From NCBI RefSeq assembly GCF_900155935.1, contig NZ_FTLW01000004.1, positions 1-64,000 on the forward strand: a stretch of DNA of 64,000 nucleotides. The letters are read 5' to 3'. This document shows positions 45,678 to 54,505 of this stretch, piece by piece. A program made the translations under genes and the position numbers. Each line of letters begins with the position of its first letter. Within the stretch, counting starts at the first letter, position 1. The DNA is from Solilutibacter tolerans. GTDB lineage: Bacteria; Pseudomonadota; Gammaproteobacteria; Xanthomonadales; Xanthomonadaceae. A model generated the notes under the pieces. That model was not told where the DNA came from, ran no database searches, and was given only the letters and a program-made list of their open reading frames with translations.

Positions 45678-46439
45678 ATGTCGATGCGCACACCCAATGA
45701 AAAGGTCGTGCCGTTCCGCGATGCGCGGAGCGAAGGGGCCATTGTGTTCGACCCGACCACGCGGCGGCAAACGCCGACGTCCGAATGGTTCGAGGCCGCG
45801 CATTGGGGCGATGCTGCAGAGCTTGTAGGCAGTGGTGGCCGAGGTGGGGCGTGGTTCATCAATGCGCCGGACATCGGCATGGTGTTGCGCCGTTATTTGC
45901 GCGGCGGACTGATCGCCAAGCTTAGCCGTGATCGTTATGTCTGGCGCGGCGAAAACAGCGTGCGCAGCTTCGCGGAATTCCGCCTGCTACAGGCTTTGCA
46001 TGCGGACGGTTTGCCGGTTCCAAGGCCATTGGCCGCAGCGTATTGGCGTGATGGTCGACGTTACCGCGCCGCGATCCTGCTGACGCGCATCACCAACGTA
46101 CACTCCTTCGGTCATCGCGTTTTGGCCGATGCAACATCCGCACCTTGGCAGGCGAGTGGAGCGTTGGTTGCCCGGTTCCATCGCGCGGGGCTGGACCATC
46201 CCGATCTCAACGCCCATAACCTGTTGTTTGATGATGCCGCGAATGGCTGGATGATCGACTTCGACAAGGCGCGCCTGCGCGATCCGTCGGAGAGAGGGTG
46301 GCGACGCGCCAACTTGGCACGGCTGCATCGCTCCCTGCACAAATTGGGCGGGCCTGCTTTGGCCTCGGCCATCGAGTCAGGGTTTGCTCAAGTACGCACT
46401 GCTTATGATGAAGGCATGACCGAGGACATGGAACGATGA
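45678..46439 (+). CDS. kdkA: 3-deoxy-D-manno-octulosonic acid (Kdo) kinase
   Basis: KdkA (253 residues) phosphorylates Kdo in lipid A-Kdo at the inner membrane. It has a small protein-kinase-like fold: a start of FDPTTRRQTPTSEWFEAAHWG, VLRRYLRGGLIAKLSRDRYVW with the ATP-binding lysine region, and an invariant Glu in FAEFRLLQALHADGLPVPRPLAA. The catalytic loop is GLDHPDLNAHNLLFD near residue 172, and the metal-binding segment is MIDFDKARLRD. In bacteria with KdkA a single phosphorylated Kdo is typical. TAGACT lies six bases before the ATG. It overlaps the MBL gene by ATGA. Confidence 0.93.
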   Translation: MSMRTPNEKVVPFRDARSEGAIVFDPTTRRQTPTSEWFEAAHWGDAAELVGSGGRGGAWFINAPDIGMVLRRYLRGGLIAKLSRDRYVWRGENSVRSFAEFRLLQALHADGLPVPRPLAAAYWRDGRRYRAAILLTRITNVHSFGHRVLADATSAPWQASGALVARFHRAGLDHPDLNAHNLLFDDAANGWMIDFDKARLRDPSERGWRRANLARLHRSLHKLGGPALASAIESGFAQVRTAYDEGMTEDMER

Positions 46440-47197
46440 GTTGGGCGCTGCGGCTCCTGGGCACGGGCGGGGCGATGGCCGTCGCCGAATTCGGCAGCGC
46501 CATGGCCTGTATAGAGCGCGATGGCAAGCCGTGGCTGGCGATTGATTGTGGCTCGGAAGGGCTGACGCGCTACGTCGAGTACTACGGCGAATATCCGTGG
46601 GCCGTGTACATCACCCATGCGCATCTGGATCACGTCAGCGGGTTCGAGCGATTATTCGTTGACACCATCTTTGACCCGGCGCGACGCGGCAAGGTGCGCA
46701 TCTACTGTCCGACCGGCGTCCTGCCTTGGGTGCAACAGCGCGTTGCCGAGTATCCCAATGCCCTGGCTGAGGGCGGCACCAATTTCTGGGATGCGTTCCA
46801 GCTGATCATCGTCGGCGATCACTTCTGGCATGACGATGTGCGCATAGAGGCCTTCCCGGTGCGTCATCACTGGCCGGACACGGCGCATGGCCTGCGCCTG
46901 CGTGGCAGCATGGTGTGGACCGGCGATACACGCCCAATCCCCGAGATGCTGGCCAAATTCGCCGATGCAAATGAACTCATCGCTCACGATTGTGCGCTGG
47001 TAGGTAACCCCTCGCACAGCGGTATCGAGGACCTGGAGCGTGAATATCCGGCTGACCTGTTGGCGCGCTGCCACCTCTACCACTATGGCTCGGAGCATGA
47101 AATCGAGGCCCTGCGCGCACGTGGGATGCAGGTGCTGATGCCGGGCGAGGTGATCGATTTGGTGGCGCCTTTGCCTGAAGTGTTCAAGCCGGCCTGA
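46436..47197 (+). CDS. MBL-fold metallo-hydrolase
   Basis: This 253-residue beta-lactamase-fold hydrolase begins WALRLLGTGGAMAVAEFGSAMACIERDG. The zinc motif is ITHAHLDHVSGFERLF near residue 60, later ligands are in FPVRHHWPDTAHG and VWTGDTRPIPEML, and a final His is in CHLYHYGSEHE. It resembles the RNase Z/ElaC-like and phosphodiesterase-like group, but no exosite is recognisable and the substrate is unknown. It starts inside the kdkA stop (ATGA), so it is co-translated with Kdo kinase. Confidence 0.88.
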   Translation: MSWALRLLGTGGAMAVAEFGSAMACIERDGKPWLAIDCGSEGLTRYVEYYGEYPWAVYITHAHLDHVSGFERLFVDTIFDPARRGKVRIYCPTGVLPWVQQRVAEYPNALAEGGTNFWDAFQLIIVGDHFWHDDVRIEAFPVRHHWPDTAHGLRLRGSMVWTGDTRPIPEMLAKFADANELIAHDCALVGNPSHSGIEDLEREYPADLLARCHLYHYGSEHEIEALRARGMQVLMPGEVIDLVAPLPEVFKPA

Positions 47198-47228
47198 GCT
47201 GCGCACAGCAAACCCGCAGGCCCGAAAA

Positions 47229-47339
47229 GGTGGCGGCCCTGCCAACGATCCCCGGCACCCGCATCGCACAATACCGTTGCTGCCTTCCGGCCCTGGCGGA
47301 GTTTTCGCGCTAGCGTCGCGGGGGGCCGACAGGGCCACC
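47229..47339 (-). ncRNA. ffs: signal recognition particle 4.5S RNA
   Basis: On the minus strand the conserved Ffh-binding region reads GGCCGGAAGGCAGCAAC, matching the SRP RNA apical loop and symmetric loop. The two ends pair (GGTGGCCCTG with CAGGGCCGCCACC) into one long hairpin of about 111 bases. TTTT follows immediately, acting as a terminator. It lies 36 bases after tRNA-Ser (GGA) on the same strand and may be cotranscribed with it. Confidence 0.93.
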
Positions 47340-47375
47340 ATAGACGTGCACCACGCGGCGCATGATGCAGAAAAC

Positions 47376-47468
47376 TGGCGGAGAGAGGGGGATTCGAACC
47401 CCCGAAGCGCGGTTTAGACGCTTACACACTTTCCAGGCGTGCTCCTTCAACCACTCGGACACCTCTCC
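47376..47468 (-). tRNA. tRNA-Ser (GGA)
   Basis: A 93-base class II tRNA with encoded CCA and a long variable arm. The anticodon arm CACGC-CTGGAAA-GTGTG gives anticodon GGA. Confidence 0.97.
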
Positions 47469-47507
47469 GTGTCACGGCGGCCGTTTCCGGCACGACGCGA
47501 GCCGAGC

Positions 47508-47536
47508 ATTCTAAGGCGGCGCAGGCCACAAGGCAA
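47508..47536 (-). promoter_or_regulatory. sigma-70 promoter of tRNA-Ser (GGA), probably also of ffs
   Basis: On the minus strand, TTGCCT (47536-47531), exactly 17 bases, then TAGAAT (47513-47508). The start would lie about 35 bases before the tRNA. No separate ffs promoter was visible. Confidence 0.7.
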
Positions 47537-47588
47537 AAGGTCCGTTCCCGGGCCCGGGGCGGGTGGCCGGGCATGGCAGAATGACGGC

Positions 47589-49277
47589 ATGAGCTACCTC
47601 GTTCTTGCCCGCAAGTGGCGCCCCAAGAAATTCGCCGAACTGGTGGGCCAGGAGCACGTGGTCCGGGCGCTGACCAATGCGTTGGATACCGGCCGCGTCC
47701 ACCATGCCTTCCTGTTTACCGGCACCCGCGGCGTCGGCAAGACCACCATCGCACGCATCTTCGCCAAATCGCTCAATTGCGAGCAGGGCACATCGGCCGA
47801 GCCCTGCGGCGAATGCCGCACATGCCTGGATATTGATGCGGGGCGTTTCATCGACCTGCTCGAAATCGACGCCGCCTCCAACACCGGCGTGGACGATGTG
47901 CGCGAAGTCATCGACAACGCGCAGTACATGCCCAGCCGCGGCCGGGTTAAGGTTTACCTGATCGACGAAGTCCACATGCTGTCCAAGAACGCGTTCAACG
48001 CGCTTTTGAAGACGCTGGAAGAGCCGCCGGGACACGTGAAGTTTCTGCTGGCGACGACCGATCCGCAAAAATTGCCCGTGACGGTACTTTCGCGCTGCCT
48101 GCAGTTCAATCTCAAGCGATTGGATATTGCGCAGATCGACGGACAGATGCGCAAGATCCTGGGTGCCGAAGGCATACCGTTTGAAGACGGCGCGATTCGC
48201 CAGCTCACTCGCGCCGCCGATGGCAGCCTGCGCGATGGGCTTTCCCTCTTGGATCAAGCCATCGCTTATGGCGGAGGTGGGTTGGGCGATGCCGCGGTCG
48301 CCGCCATGCTCGGCACCGTCGATCGCGCACGCGTAGCCGCGTTGCTGGCCGCCTTGGCCGAGGCCAATGGCGACAAGTTGATGGGCGAGGTTGCTTCGCT
48401 CGCCGAATTGTCGCCCGACTGGGGCCATGTACTCGAGGCCATCGCCGATGCGCTGCACCGCGTCCAACTGCGCCAACTGGTGCCGGCGATGCAGTTGCAA
48501 GACGATGATGGCGGTATCGATGTTGGATCGCTCGCCGAACGCGTGCGCCCCGAAGTCGTGCAGCTCTGGTACCAGATGGCGGTGAATGGCGGGCGTGACC
48601 TGTCAATTGCGCCATCGCCGCGCGTGGGTTTCGAGATGAGTTTGCTGCGGATGCTGGCGTTCCGTCCGATGGGCGAGGGCGCGGGTGCCGGGCAAGTGAC
48701 ATCGAATGCCACGCCAATGCCGCGTGCCGCCAAACCGCAGGTCGATGGACGCGCTGCCGCACAGGCCGCGATTGCTGAAGCCGTGGCGAAACCCGAGCCT
48801 GCGCCGGTACCGCAGCGCGAACGCATCACCAAGCCTGAGCCTGCGATGCGCGAAGAGCCGCCTGCGGCACCGGTCGCCAAGGTGATGTCGCTGGACGCCG
48901 ATGGCTGGCTGGACCTCATCGCCGGCACGCCGTTGAAAGGCCCGACCAAGGAGTTGGCCTCGCATGTTGGCTTCGTCGCTTACGACAACGGCGTGCTCAG
49001 TCTCTCGCTCTCGGCGGACGATGACTTCCTCAAGACGCCGATGGCGGTCAAGCAATTGTCGGAGTCGCTGACGGCGGCCTTCGGTGCCGCGCCGCAAATT
49101 CGCTTCGAGACCACCAAGGCGAACGTGGGCGATACCCTGCGTCAGCGCAACGAGCGTGAACGCGACGCCCGCCACGGCGCAGCCGAAGACGCCTTCCTGA
49201 ATGATCCCGACGTGCAGCGATTGATGCAGCAGGGTGCCAAATTGGTGCCTGATTCCATCCGTCCGCTGGACGACTGA
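47589..49277 (+). CDS. dnaX: DNA polymerase III gamma/tau subunit
   Basis: DnaX (562 residues) is the clamp-loader ATPase. The start is YLVLARKWRPKKFAELVGQEHVVRAL. Walker A is GTRGVGKTTIARIF near residue 46, a four-cysteine zinc module follows (LNCEQGTSAEPCGECRTCLDI), then DEVHM in the sensor region and SRCLQFNLKRL. A Pro/Ala-rich linker (about 385-450) leads to the C-terminal tau domain. I see no A-AAA-AAG slippery heptamer, so a frameshifted gamma product is not expected. CAGAAT, preceded by TGG, lies six bases before the ATG with no Shine-Dalgarno sequence. ybaB and recR follow, the conserved dnaX-ybaB-recR order. Confidence 0.96.
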   Translation: MSYLVLARKWRPKKFAELVGQEHVVRALTNALDTGRVHHAFLFTGTRGVGKTTIARIFAKSLNCEQGTSAEPCGECRTCLDIDAGRFIDLLEIDAASNTGVDDVREVIDNAQYMPSRGRVKVYLIDEVHMLSKNAFNALLKTLEEPPGHVKFLLATTDPQKLPVTVLSRCLQFNLKRLDIAQIDGQMRKILGAEGIPFEDGAIRQLTRAADGSLRDGLSLLDQAIAYGGGGLGDAAVAAMLGTVDRARVAALLAALAEANGDKLMGEVASLAELSPDWGHVLEAIADALHRVQLRQLVPAMQLQDDDGGIDVGSLAERVRPEVVQLWYQMAVNGGRDLSIAPSPRVGFEMSLLRMLAFRPMGEGAGAGQVTSNATPMPRAAKPQVDGRAAAQAAIAEAVAKPEPAPVPQRERITKPEPAMREEPPAAPVAKVMSLDADGWLDLIAGTPLKGPTKELASHVGFVAYDNGVLSLSLSADDDFLKTPMAVKQLSESLTAAFGAAPQIRFETTKANVGDTLRQRNERERDARHGAAEDAFLNDPDVQRLMQQGAKLVPDSIRPLDD

Positions 49278-49301
49278 CCCACACGACATAGGAGTTACCC
49301 C

Positions 49302-49628
49302 ATGCGAGGCAACATCGCCCAGCTCATGCAGCAAGCGCAGAAAATGCAGGAAAACATGCAGCGCGCGCAGGAAGAATTGGCCAACCTGGAAGTCATCGGC
49401 AACGCCGGTGGCGGGATGGTGACGGTGACGCTCAGCGGCAAGATGGAATGCCGCAAGGTGCGTATCGACCCCAGCGTTTTCGAAGACGCTGAAATGGCCG
49501 AAGACCTGATCGCCGCCGCGTTCAACGATGCCGTGAACAAGGCGAATGCCGCCACCCAGGAAAAGATGGGGGCCGCGACCGCTGGCATGCCGATGCCGCC
49601 GGGGATGAAACTGCCGGGGATTTTCTGA
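49302..49628 (+). CDS. ybaB: YbaB/EbfC family nucleoid-associated protein
   Basis: This 108-residue DNA-binding dimer of the YbaB/EbfC family starts [31 protein letters not shown]. The beta-sheet core is [25 protein letters not shown], and [22 protein letters not shown] follows. The tail [12 protein letters not shown] is typical. AGGAG lies several bases before the ATG. It is the middle gene of dnaX-ybaB-recR. Confidence 0.95.
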   Translation: MRGNIAQLMQQAQKMQENMQRAQEELANLEVIGNAGGGMVTVTLSGKMECRKVRIDPSVFEDAEMAEDLIAAAFNDAVNKANAATQEKMGAATAGMPMPPGMKLPGIF

Positions 49629-49641
49629 GTAGGCATCGTCC

Positions 49642-50235
49642 GTGAGCTCGCTGCTGGAACAATTGATCGAAGCGCTGCGCGTGTTGCCCGGGGTCGGGCA
49701 GAAGTCCGCGCAGCGCATGGCGTACCACCTCTTGGAGCGTGAGCGTGGTGGCGGTGAAAGGCTCGCTGAAATCATGAAGGAGGCGATGGCAATGATTGGC
49801 CATTGCGCACGTTGTCGCGACTTCAGTGAAACAGATGTTTGCCCCACCTGCGCCAATTCGTCACGCGATCACGCCGAGCTTTGTGTGGTGGAAAACCCGG
49901 CTGATCGCCTCGCCATCGAACAAGCGACTGGTTATCGAGGCCTGTATTTCGTGCTGCAAGGACGTTTGAGTCCGCTCGATGGCATCGGTCCTGCAGAGTT
50001 GGGGCTCGACCAACTGGTCACGCGCCTGGGTGAAGGCGAAGTACGTGAATTGATCATCGCGACCAATCCCACGGTCGAGGGTGAAGCGACTGCGCATTAC
50101 CTTGCACAGCTCGCCCGCCAGGCGAATGTACGACCGAGCCGCCTCGCGCATGGCGTTCCGCTGGGCGGCGAGTTGGAGTACGTGGATCGCGGCACCTTGT
50201 CGCACGCATTTGGCAGCCGCAGCGAGATGGCTTGA
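49642..50235 (+). CDS. recR: recombination protein RecR
   Basis: RecR (197 residues) works with RecF/RecO to load RecA at gaps. The helix-hairpin-helix is [24 protein letters not shown]. The zinc finger has four cysteines ([16 protein letters not shown], residues about 54-69). The Toprim domain has [28 protein letters not shown] and [18 protein letters not shown]. The start is GTG 49642, 13 bases after ybaB. Confidence 0.96.
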   Translation: MSSLLEQLIEALRVLPGVGQKSAQRMAYHLLERERGGGERLAEIMKEAMAMIGHCARCRDFSETDVCPTCANSSRDHAELCVVENPADRLAIEQATGYRGLYFVLQGRLSPLDGIGPAELGLDQLVTRLGEGEVRELIIATNPTVEGEATAHYLAQLARQANVRPSRLAHGVPLGGELEYVDRGTLSHAFGSRSEMA

Positions 50236-50286
50236 GCCGGCGGTAACATCCAAGACATCCTTCCCATCGTGATGCAGGAGCCGCCA

Positions 50287-50634
50287 ATGAGCACCATTTT
50301 CCACAAGATTCGTGATCGAGAAATCCCGGCAGAGATCGTCTATGAGGACGATCACCTCTTCGGTTTCAGGGACATTGCGCCACAAGCGCCGGTACATGTC
50401 TTGTTCGTGCCCAAGCAGGACTTCGCGACCTTGAACGATGTGCCGCAAGACCAGCCGGAGATCATTGGACGTCTCGCGCTGGCTGCAGCGAAGTACGCGA
50501 AAGCCCAAGGTTTCGACAACGATGGCTATCGCATCGTCATGAACTGCAATGGCGATGGCGGGCAGACCGTATTCCAGATCCACCTGCATTTGCTGGCCGG
50601 TGCGCCGCTCGGTCGGTTTGGTACGCCCGCCTGA
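50287..50634 (+). CDS. HIT-family protein (HinT-like) lacking the first triad histidine
   Basis: This 115-residue protein closely resembles E. coli HinT: STIFHKIRDREIPAEIVYEDDHLFGFRDIAPQAPVHVLFVPK at the start and DNDGYRIVMNCNGDGGQTVF near the end. HinT proteins hydrolyse purine nucleoside phosphoramidates. The triad usually reads HxHxH; here it is Gln97-Ile-His99-Leu-His101. The nucleophile position (middle His) is kept, but the first His is Gln. A further conserved His is in APVHVLF. Activity is probably retained in part. GGAG lies six bases before ATG 50287. Confidence 0.9.
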   Translation: MSTIFHKIRDREIPAEIVYEDDHLFGFRDIAPQAPVHVLFVPKQDFATLNDVPQDQPEIIGRLALAAAKYAKAQGFDNDGYRIVMNCNGDGGQTVFQIHLHLLAGAPLGRFGTPA

Positions 50635-50649
50635 GTCTTCGTGCTTTGG

Positions 50650-52566
50650 TCAGCGTCGGGGGCGGAATCGATTGATGTCGCGGATGAGGGTGGATGTTGC
50701 TTCGGCATCAGCGTAGCGATGGTCGCTGAAGCGCTGGCCGATGCCGCGCAAACCTTCGGCATCCTGTGGGCGCGCCTGCGCCACACGCGCGACCCAGTCC
50801 GATGAAGCCTCACTGGGCTCGCGTGTCAGATCGAAGCGACGATAACGCTGCGAGAGGCGATGCCACGCACGCAACAGTGGGTCGCGTTCGCGTTCGCCAC
50901 GACGCAACCACCACAGCATCCAGCCGAGTGCGACGAGCGAAACCACCGCGAAAATGAGTGCCAACGTGGTCGCCTCGATTCGTTTCACGCCCATCCATTG
51001 CAACATCCGTGACTGCCGGTCGGCATTGAAGCCGAGTACGAAATCGTTCCAGCCGCGGCGCAACCAGTCGGCGGTGTTCCACAAGTTTGACAGCCCATCG
51101 AAGCTGCCGATCCGTCCCGGCATGCGATCCGCGATAGTGTCGTAGATGCGTTCGGGTGCGACAGCTGCGGTCGGGTCGACGCGCACCCAGCCGCGGCCAG
51201 CCAGCCATACCTCGGCCCATGCGTGCGCATCGGAGTTGCGAACGATCCAGTAATCGCCGACGGGGTTGCGATAGCCGCCCGCGTAACCCGTGACTACACG
51301 GGCAGGTACGCCCGCGGCGCGCATCAGAAACACGAAGGCGGAACTGAAATGTTCGCAATAGCCGGTCTTGGTTTCGAACAGGAATTCATCGACGGTGTCG
51401 CGGCCCAACGCAGGTGCAGCGAGTGAGTAGGCGAGGTCGGCATTTACCATCTGCATCGCGCGTTGCACGATAGTGGTCGTATCGCCGCCGGTTTCCGTGC
51501 GCCAGCGCTGCGCCAGGTGCTGAGCACGCGGGTTGACGCTGCGAGGAAAGGCCAGTGCACGACGACGTGTGTGCTCATCGAGCACGGCATCGAACTGCCG
51601 AGGCGGTGCGGAAACGATCTGCCAGCGACTGACCGCCTGTAATCGTTGCATCGACAAAACATGGCCATCGCGGGTCAGCACACTTCCCGCAGGTGCAGCC
51701 ATGGGCAGGTCGAGTGCGGTGATGTAGCGACGTTCGCTGGGTTCGATTTCCAGCTGGTAATTCCAGCGTGCGTTGCCGGCTGTGATGGCAGGCCGGTTCA
51801 CCAGGGCTGGCGCGCCAGGCGAGGACCATTCGCGACCATCGAAATCCCACAAGACCGGGCCGCGCCAATACATCTGTGATGGCGCGGGCGCTGGACCTTC
51901 GAAGCGTACGCGCAAGGCCGGGCTGTCATCGTTCATCAGGTCAAGCCAGTCGCCCGGCGACATCGAATCGGACAGTCCAACCTTGGCGTTTGCGCGATCG
52001 GGTACGCCCCACAGAGGGCTTGGGATACGTGGGAACAGCCAGAAGGCTGCCAGCGTCAGAGGCAGTCCCAAGCCGATCAAGGCGCCGATGCTGCGCAGGC
52101 TGCTGGAGGCGGGCACCGGCTGGATCTGGGATTCGACATCGGCCAACCTTTGCAAAGTCAGTAGGCCGACGACCAGGGCGATCAGGCCAAGCACCAACGA
52201 CAACGGCCCTTGGTCGAGGAGGAAAGTGGCGAAGGGCGCGAACAGCGCGAACCCGACCAGGCTGCGTGCATCGCGAAGGCTACGGGTCTCTGAGGGTTTG
52301 ATTGCCAACATCGCCGCCAGCAAGGCGCAGCCCGTGTCTCGCCCCAGTTGGAAGTCAAAGGCGGCGAGTACCGCAAACACCGTGGTGATGGCGATGAGCA
52401 GTTTCAGCCAGCCTGGCAGCCTGCGGCGCCAGCTGGCAAACGACATCAGTGCAGCCGTGGCGGCGATGGCCAGCGCCAGTTGGCCGGGCAGTTGCAGTAG
52501 CAGCGGCGCGAGCGCGATGGCGAGAGTGAGCAATAGCGCGCGACGGGTGGCGAGGTCGAATTCCAT
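50650..52566 (-). CDS. TgpA-like transmembrane transglutaminase (DUF3488 plus transglutaminase core)
   Basis: This 638-residue membrane protein has an N-terminal DUF3488 membrane block of about six helices (residues 10-205). A periplasmic transglutaminase domain follows, with the catalytic Cys in TGYCEHFSSAFVFLMRAAGVPARVVTGYAGG (near residue 405), then His in SDAHAWAEVWL and Asp in VRVDPTAAV. One further helix (TTLALIFAVVSLVALGWMLWWL) precedes a cytoplasmic tail. Pseudomonas TgpA is essential and periplasmic; the substrate is unclear. It is the last gene of the MoxR-DUF58-TgpA run, two bases after the DUF58 gene. Confidence 0.9.
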   Translation of the reverse strand: MEFDLATRRALLLTLAIALAPLLLQLPGQLALAIAATAALMSFASWRRRLPGWLKLLIAITTVFAVLAAFDFQLGRDTGCALLAAMLAIKPSETRSLRDARSLVGFALFAPFATFLLDQGPLSLVLGLIALVVGLLTLQRLADVESQIQPVPASSSLRSIGALIGLGLPLTLAAFWLFPRIPSPLWGVPDRANAKVGLSDSMSPGDWLDLMNDDSPALRVRFEGPAPAPSQMYWRGPVLWDFDGREWSSPGAPALVNRPAITAGNARWNYQLEIEPSERRYITALDLPMAAPAGSVLTRDGHVLSMQRLQAVSRWQIVSAPPRQFDAVLDEHTRRRALAFPRSVNPRAQHLAQRWRTETGGDTTTIVQRAMQMVNADLAYSLAAPALGRDTVDEFLFETKTGYCEHFSSAFVFLMRAAGVPARVVTGYAGGYRNPVGDYWIVRNSDAHAWAEVWLAGRGWVRVDPTAAVAPERIYDTIADRMPGRIGSFDGLSNLWNTADWLRRGWNDFVLGFNADRQSRMLQWMGVKRIEATTLALIFAVVSLVALGWMLWWLRRGERERDPLLRAWHRLSQRYRRFDLTREPSEASSDWVARVAQARPQDAEGLRGIGQRFSDHRYADAEATSTLIRDINRFRPRR

Positions 52567-52568
52567 GC

Positions 52569-53528
52569 TCAGAATCCGTGTGCTTCAGGCATCAGGGCCA
52601 GCGCGCGCAAACATTCGTGCCGATGCGCCGTGCCACTGGCCGGGCCTATTGGCGGTTGTAGCGGAAGCCGCAGCTGCCAGCGTCGGCCCTCGCGTTCGGC
52701 CAGGTCCACCCAGTGTGCAAGGCGGCGGATGCGATCTTCGTGTGGCAGGTCGACACTGAACCAATCCAGTGCGACATCGTCACCATGCGGCTGCTCCCAA
52801 GTCCGCGCCATCAGCTGGTCGCGACGCGCGCTGGCTTTCCAGGCGATGCTGCGGATCGGATCGCCCGGCTGGTAATTCCGTAATAGGTGCAGGTCGTCGC
52901 CAGCAAAGTGAGGACGCCGCTGGTCGCCGTCATGTTGCACATCGGGCAGGGCCGGGCCCTGGGTCTCGAGCGCGGGATACACCAGCCAGGGATCGGCCGG
53001 GCGCAATATTGACCAGGCGCGAGCGAGGCCCAGTGGCCGAGTGGTGGCGATCTCAATCCGCCCCGGCTCCATCCAGCCGCGCTTGTGGGTGGGAATCTCG
53101 AGTTCGGCGATGCCGCGTTGCTGCGCGTCCAATGCAAGTCCGCCTTCCACCTCATGCGCATGTACGCGAATTCCGCTGCGTGGGCGCGTGTCTGCCGCGC
53201 TGAAGGCGACCCGAAGCGGCATCGACATGCCAGCGGAGACGGTTTCCGCGGCCAGTGTGTCGGCCTGTAGCCCGGACAGCTGCAAATGCGCAGCGACCAG
53301 ACTCGCCAGGCCCGCGCCGGCCAACAACAAGCACAGCAGCAGTGCCGGGTTGTTGTTGTAGTTGAGCGCGCCCACGCCCATCGTCATGACCAGCAACAAA
53401 TAGAACAGGCCGAAACGGGTGGGTAATACGTACACCCGACGACGGTCGATGTGGATAGGCAGCGTTTCGGTGGCGCGCGGGCGGGTCCAGCGCGACAACG
53501 CATCGCTGAGGCGCCGTACGGTTTTCAA
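52569..53528 (-). CDS. DUF58 domain-containing protein
   Basis: This 319-residue protein has two N-terminal membrane helices (about 35-55 and 60-82, FGLFYLLLVMTMGVGALNYNNNPALLLCLLLAGAGLASLV). The DUF58 signature is GDDLHLLRNYQPGDPIRSIAWKASARRDQLMARTW near residue 215. DUF58 proteins work with MoxR ATPases, by analogy with von Willebrand A-type chaperone partners. It overlaps moxR by ATGA and precedes the transglutaminase by two bases. Confidence 0.9.
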   Translation of the reverse strand: MKTVRRLSDALSRWTRPRATETLPIHIDRRRVYVLPTRFGLFYLLLVMTMGVGALNYNNNPALLLCLLLAGAGLASLVAAHLQLSGLQADTLAAETVSAGMSMPLRVAFSAADTRPRSGIRVHAHEVEGGLALDAQQRGIAELEIPTHKRGWMEPGRIEIATTRPLGLARAWSILRPADPWLVYPALETQGPALPDVQHDGDQRRPHFAGDDLHLLRNYQPGDPIRSIAWKASARRDQLMARTWEQPHGDDVALDWFSVDLPHEDRIRRLAHWVDLAEREGRRWQLRLPLQPPIGPASGTAHRHECLRALALMPEAHGF

Positions 53529-54466
53529 TCGACCGGGACCGCCAGCAATACGGATTTGGCCAGTTGCGAGCCATCGCCAGCATCGCCATCTCCCACCAAG
53601 CGGTGCGCTGCCAGCGGCACGAACAGGGTTTGCACGTCCTCGGGCAAGACATGGCTCCGCCCAAGCAATAGCGCATGCGCACGTGCTGCACGCAACAGCG
53701 CAAGGCCAGCGCGGGGCGACAGGCCAGTGCGCACACCGGGATGTTGCCGGCTGCGCGCAAGCAGCGCTTGCACGTAAGCGACGAGTGCTTCGCTGACATG
53801 AACCGCGCCGACCGACTGTTGCAAGGCCAGCACTTCGGCTTCGGTCAGCATCGGGCTTGCCTGTGCGATCAGGGCCCGCCGATCTTCGCCGACCAACAGC
53901 ATGCGTTCGGCTTCGGCCGAGGGGTAGCCCATCGATAAGCGCAGGAGGAAGCGATCCAGTTGCGAATCCGGCAGCGGATATGTACCCGAGAGATCCACCG
54001 GATTTTGCGTGGCGATCACAAAGAACGGGGCAGGCAACGCACGCGTCGTGCCATCGACTGTGACCTGGTGCTCGGCCATCGCTTCAAGCAATGCGCTTTG
54101 GGTGCGAGGTGGTGCACGATTGATTTCGTCAGCCAACAAGATGTTGCTGAAAACCGGCCCGGGATGGAATTCGAAGCCGCGATTGCCCGCGTCATAGACC
54201 GAGACACCCACGACATCCGCCGGCAACAGGTCCGAGGTGAACTGCACGCGCTGGAAGCCAAGCCCCAAGGTCGCGGCGAGCGCATGCGCGAGCGTGGTCT
54301 TGCCCAGGCCCGGCAGGTCTTCGATCAGAACATGGCCACCTGCGAGCAGTGCCACGAAGGCCAGGCGCACTTCGTGCTGCTTGCCGAGCACGAGCGAATT
54401 GACCTGTGCCTGTGCCGCGCGCAGATGATCTTTCAGCCTTTCAGTCGGCCTGTCATCGGTTGTCAT
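53525..54466 (-). CDS. MoxR-family AAA+ ATPase
   Basis: This 313-residue AAA+ chaperone-like ATPase of the MoxR group has Walker A in VLIEDLPGLGKTTLAHALAATLG, Walker B in NILLADEINRAPPRTQSALLEAMAEHQVTVDG, sensor 1 in FVIATQNPVDLSGTYPLPDSQLDRFLLRLSMGYP, and a lid domain ending SPRAGLALLRAARAHALLLGR. ATG 54466 is preferred; TTG two codons earlier (54472) is possible. It opens a three-gene operon with DUF58 and TgpA genes, the common order for this system in gammaproteobacteria. Confidence 0.93.
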   Translation of the reverse strand: MTTDDRPTERLKDHLRAAQAQVNSLVLGKQHEVRLAFVALLAGGHVLIEDLPGLGKTTLAHALAATLGLGFQRVQFTSDLLPADVVGVSVYDAGNRGFEFHPGPVFSNILLADEINRAPPRTQSALLEAMAEHQVTVDGTTRALPAPFFVIATQNPVDLSGTYPLPDSQLDRFLLRLSMGYPSAEAERMLLVGEDRRALIAQASPMLTEAEVLALQQSVGAVHVSEALVAYVQALLARSRQHPGVRTGLSPRAGLALLRAARAHALLLGRSHVLPEDVQTLFVPLAAHRLVGDGDAGDGSQLAKSVLLAVPVD

Positions 54467-54505
54467 GTCCAACTCGGGTAACCTTCCACATTGAAAAGAT
54501 TGTTG

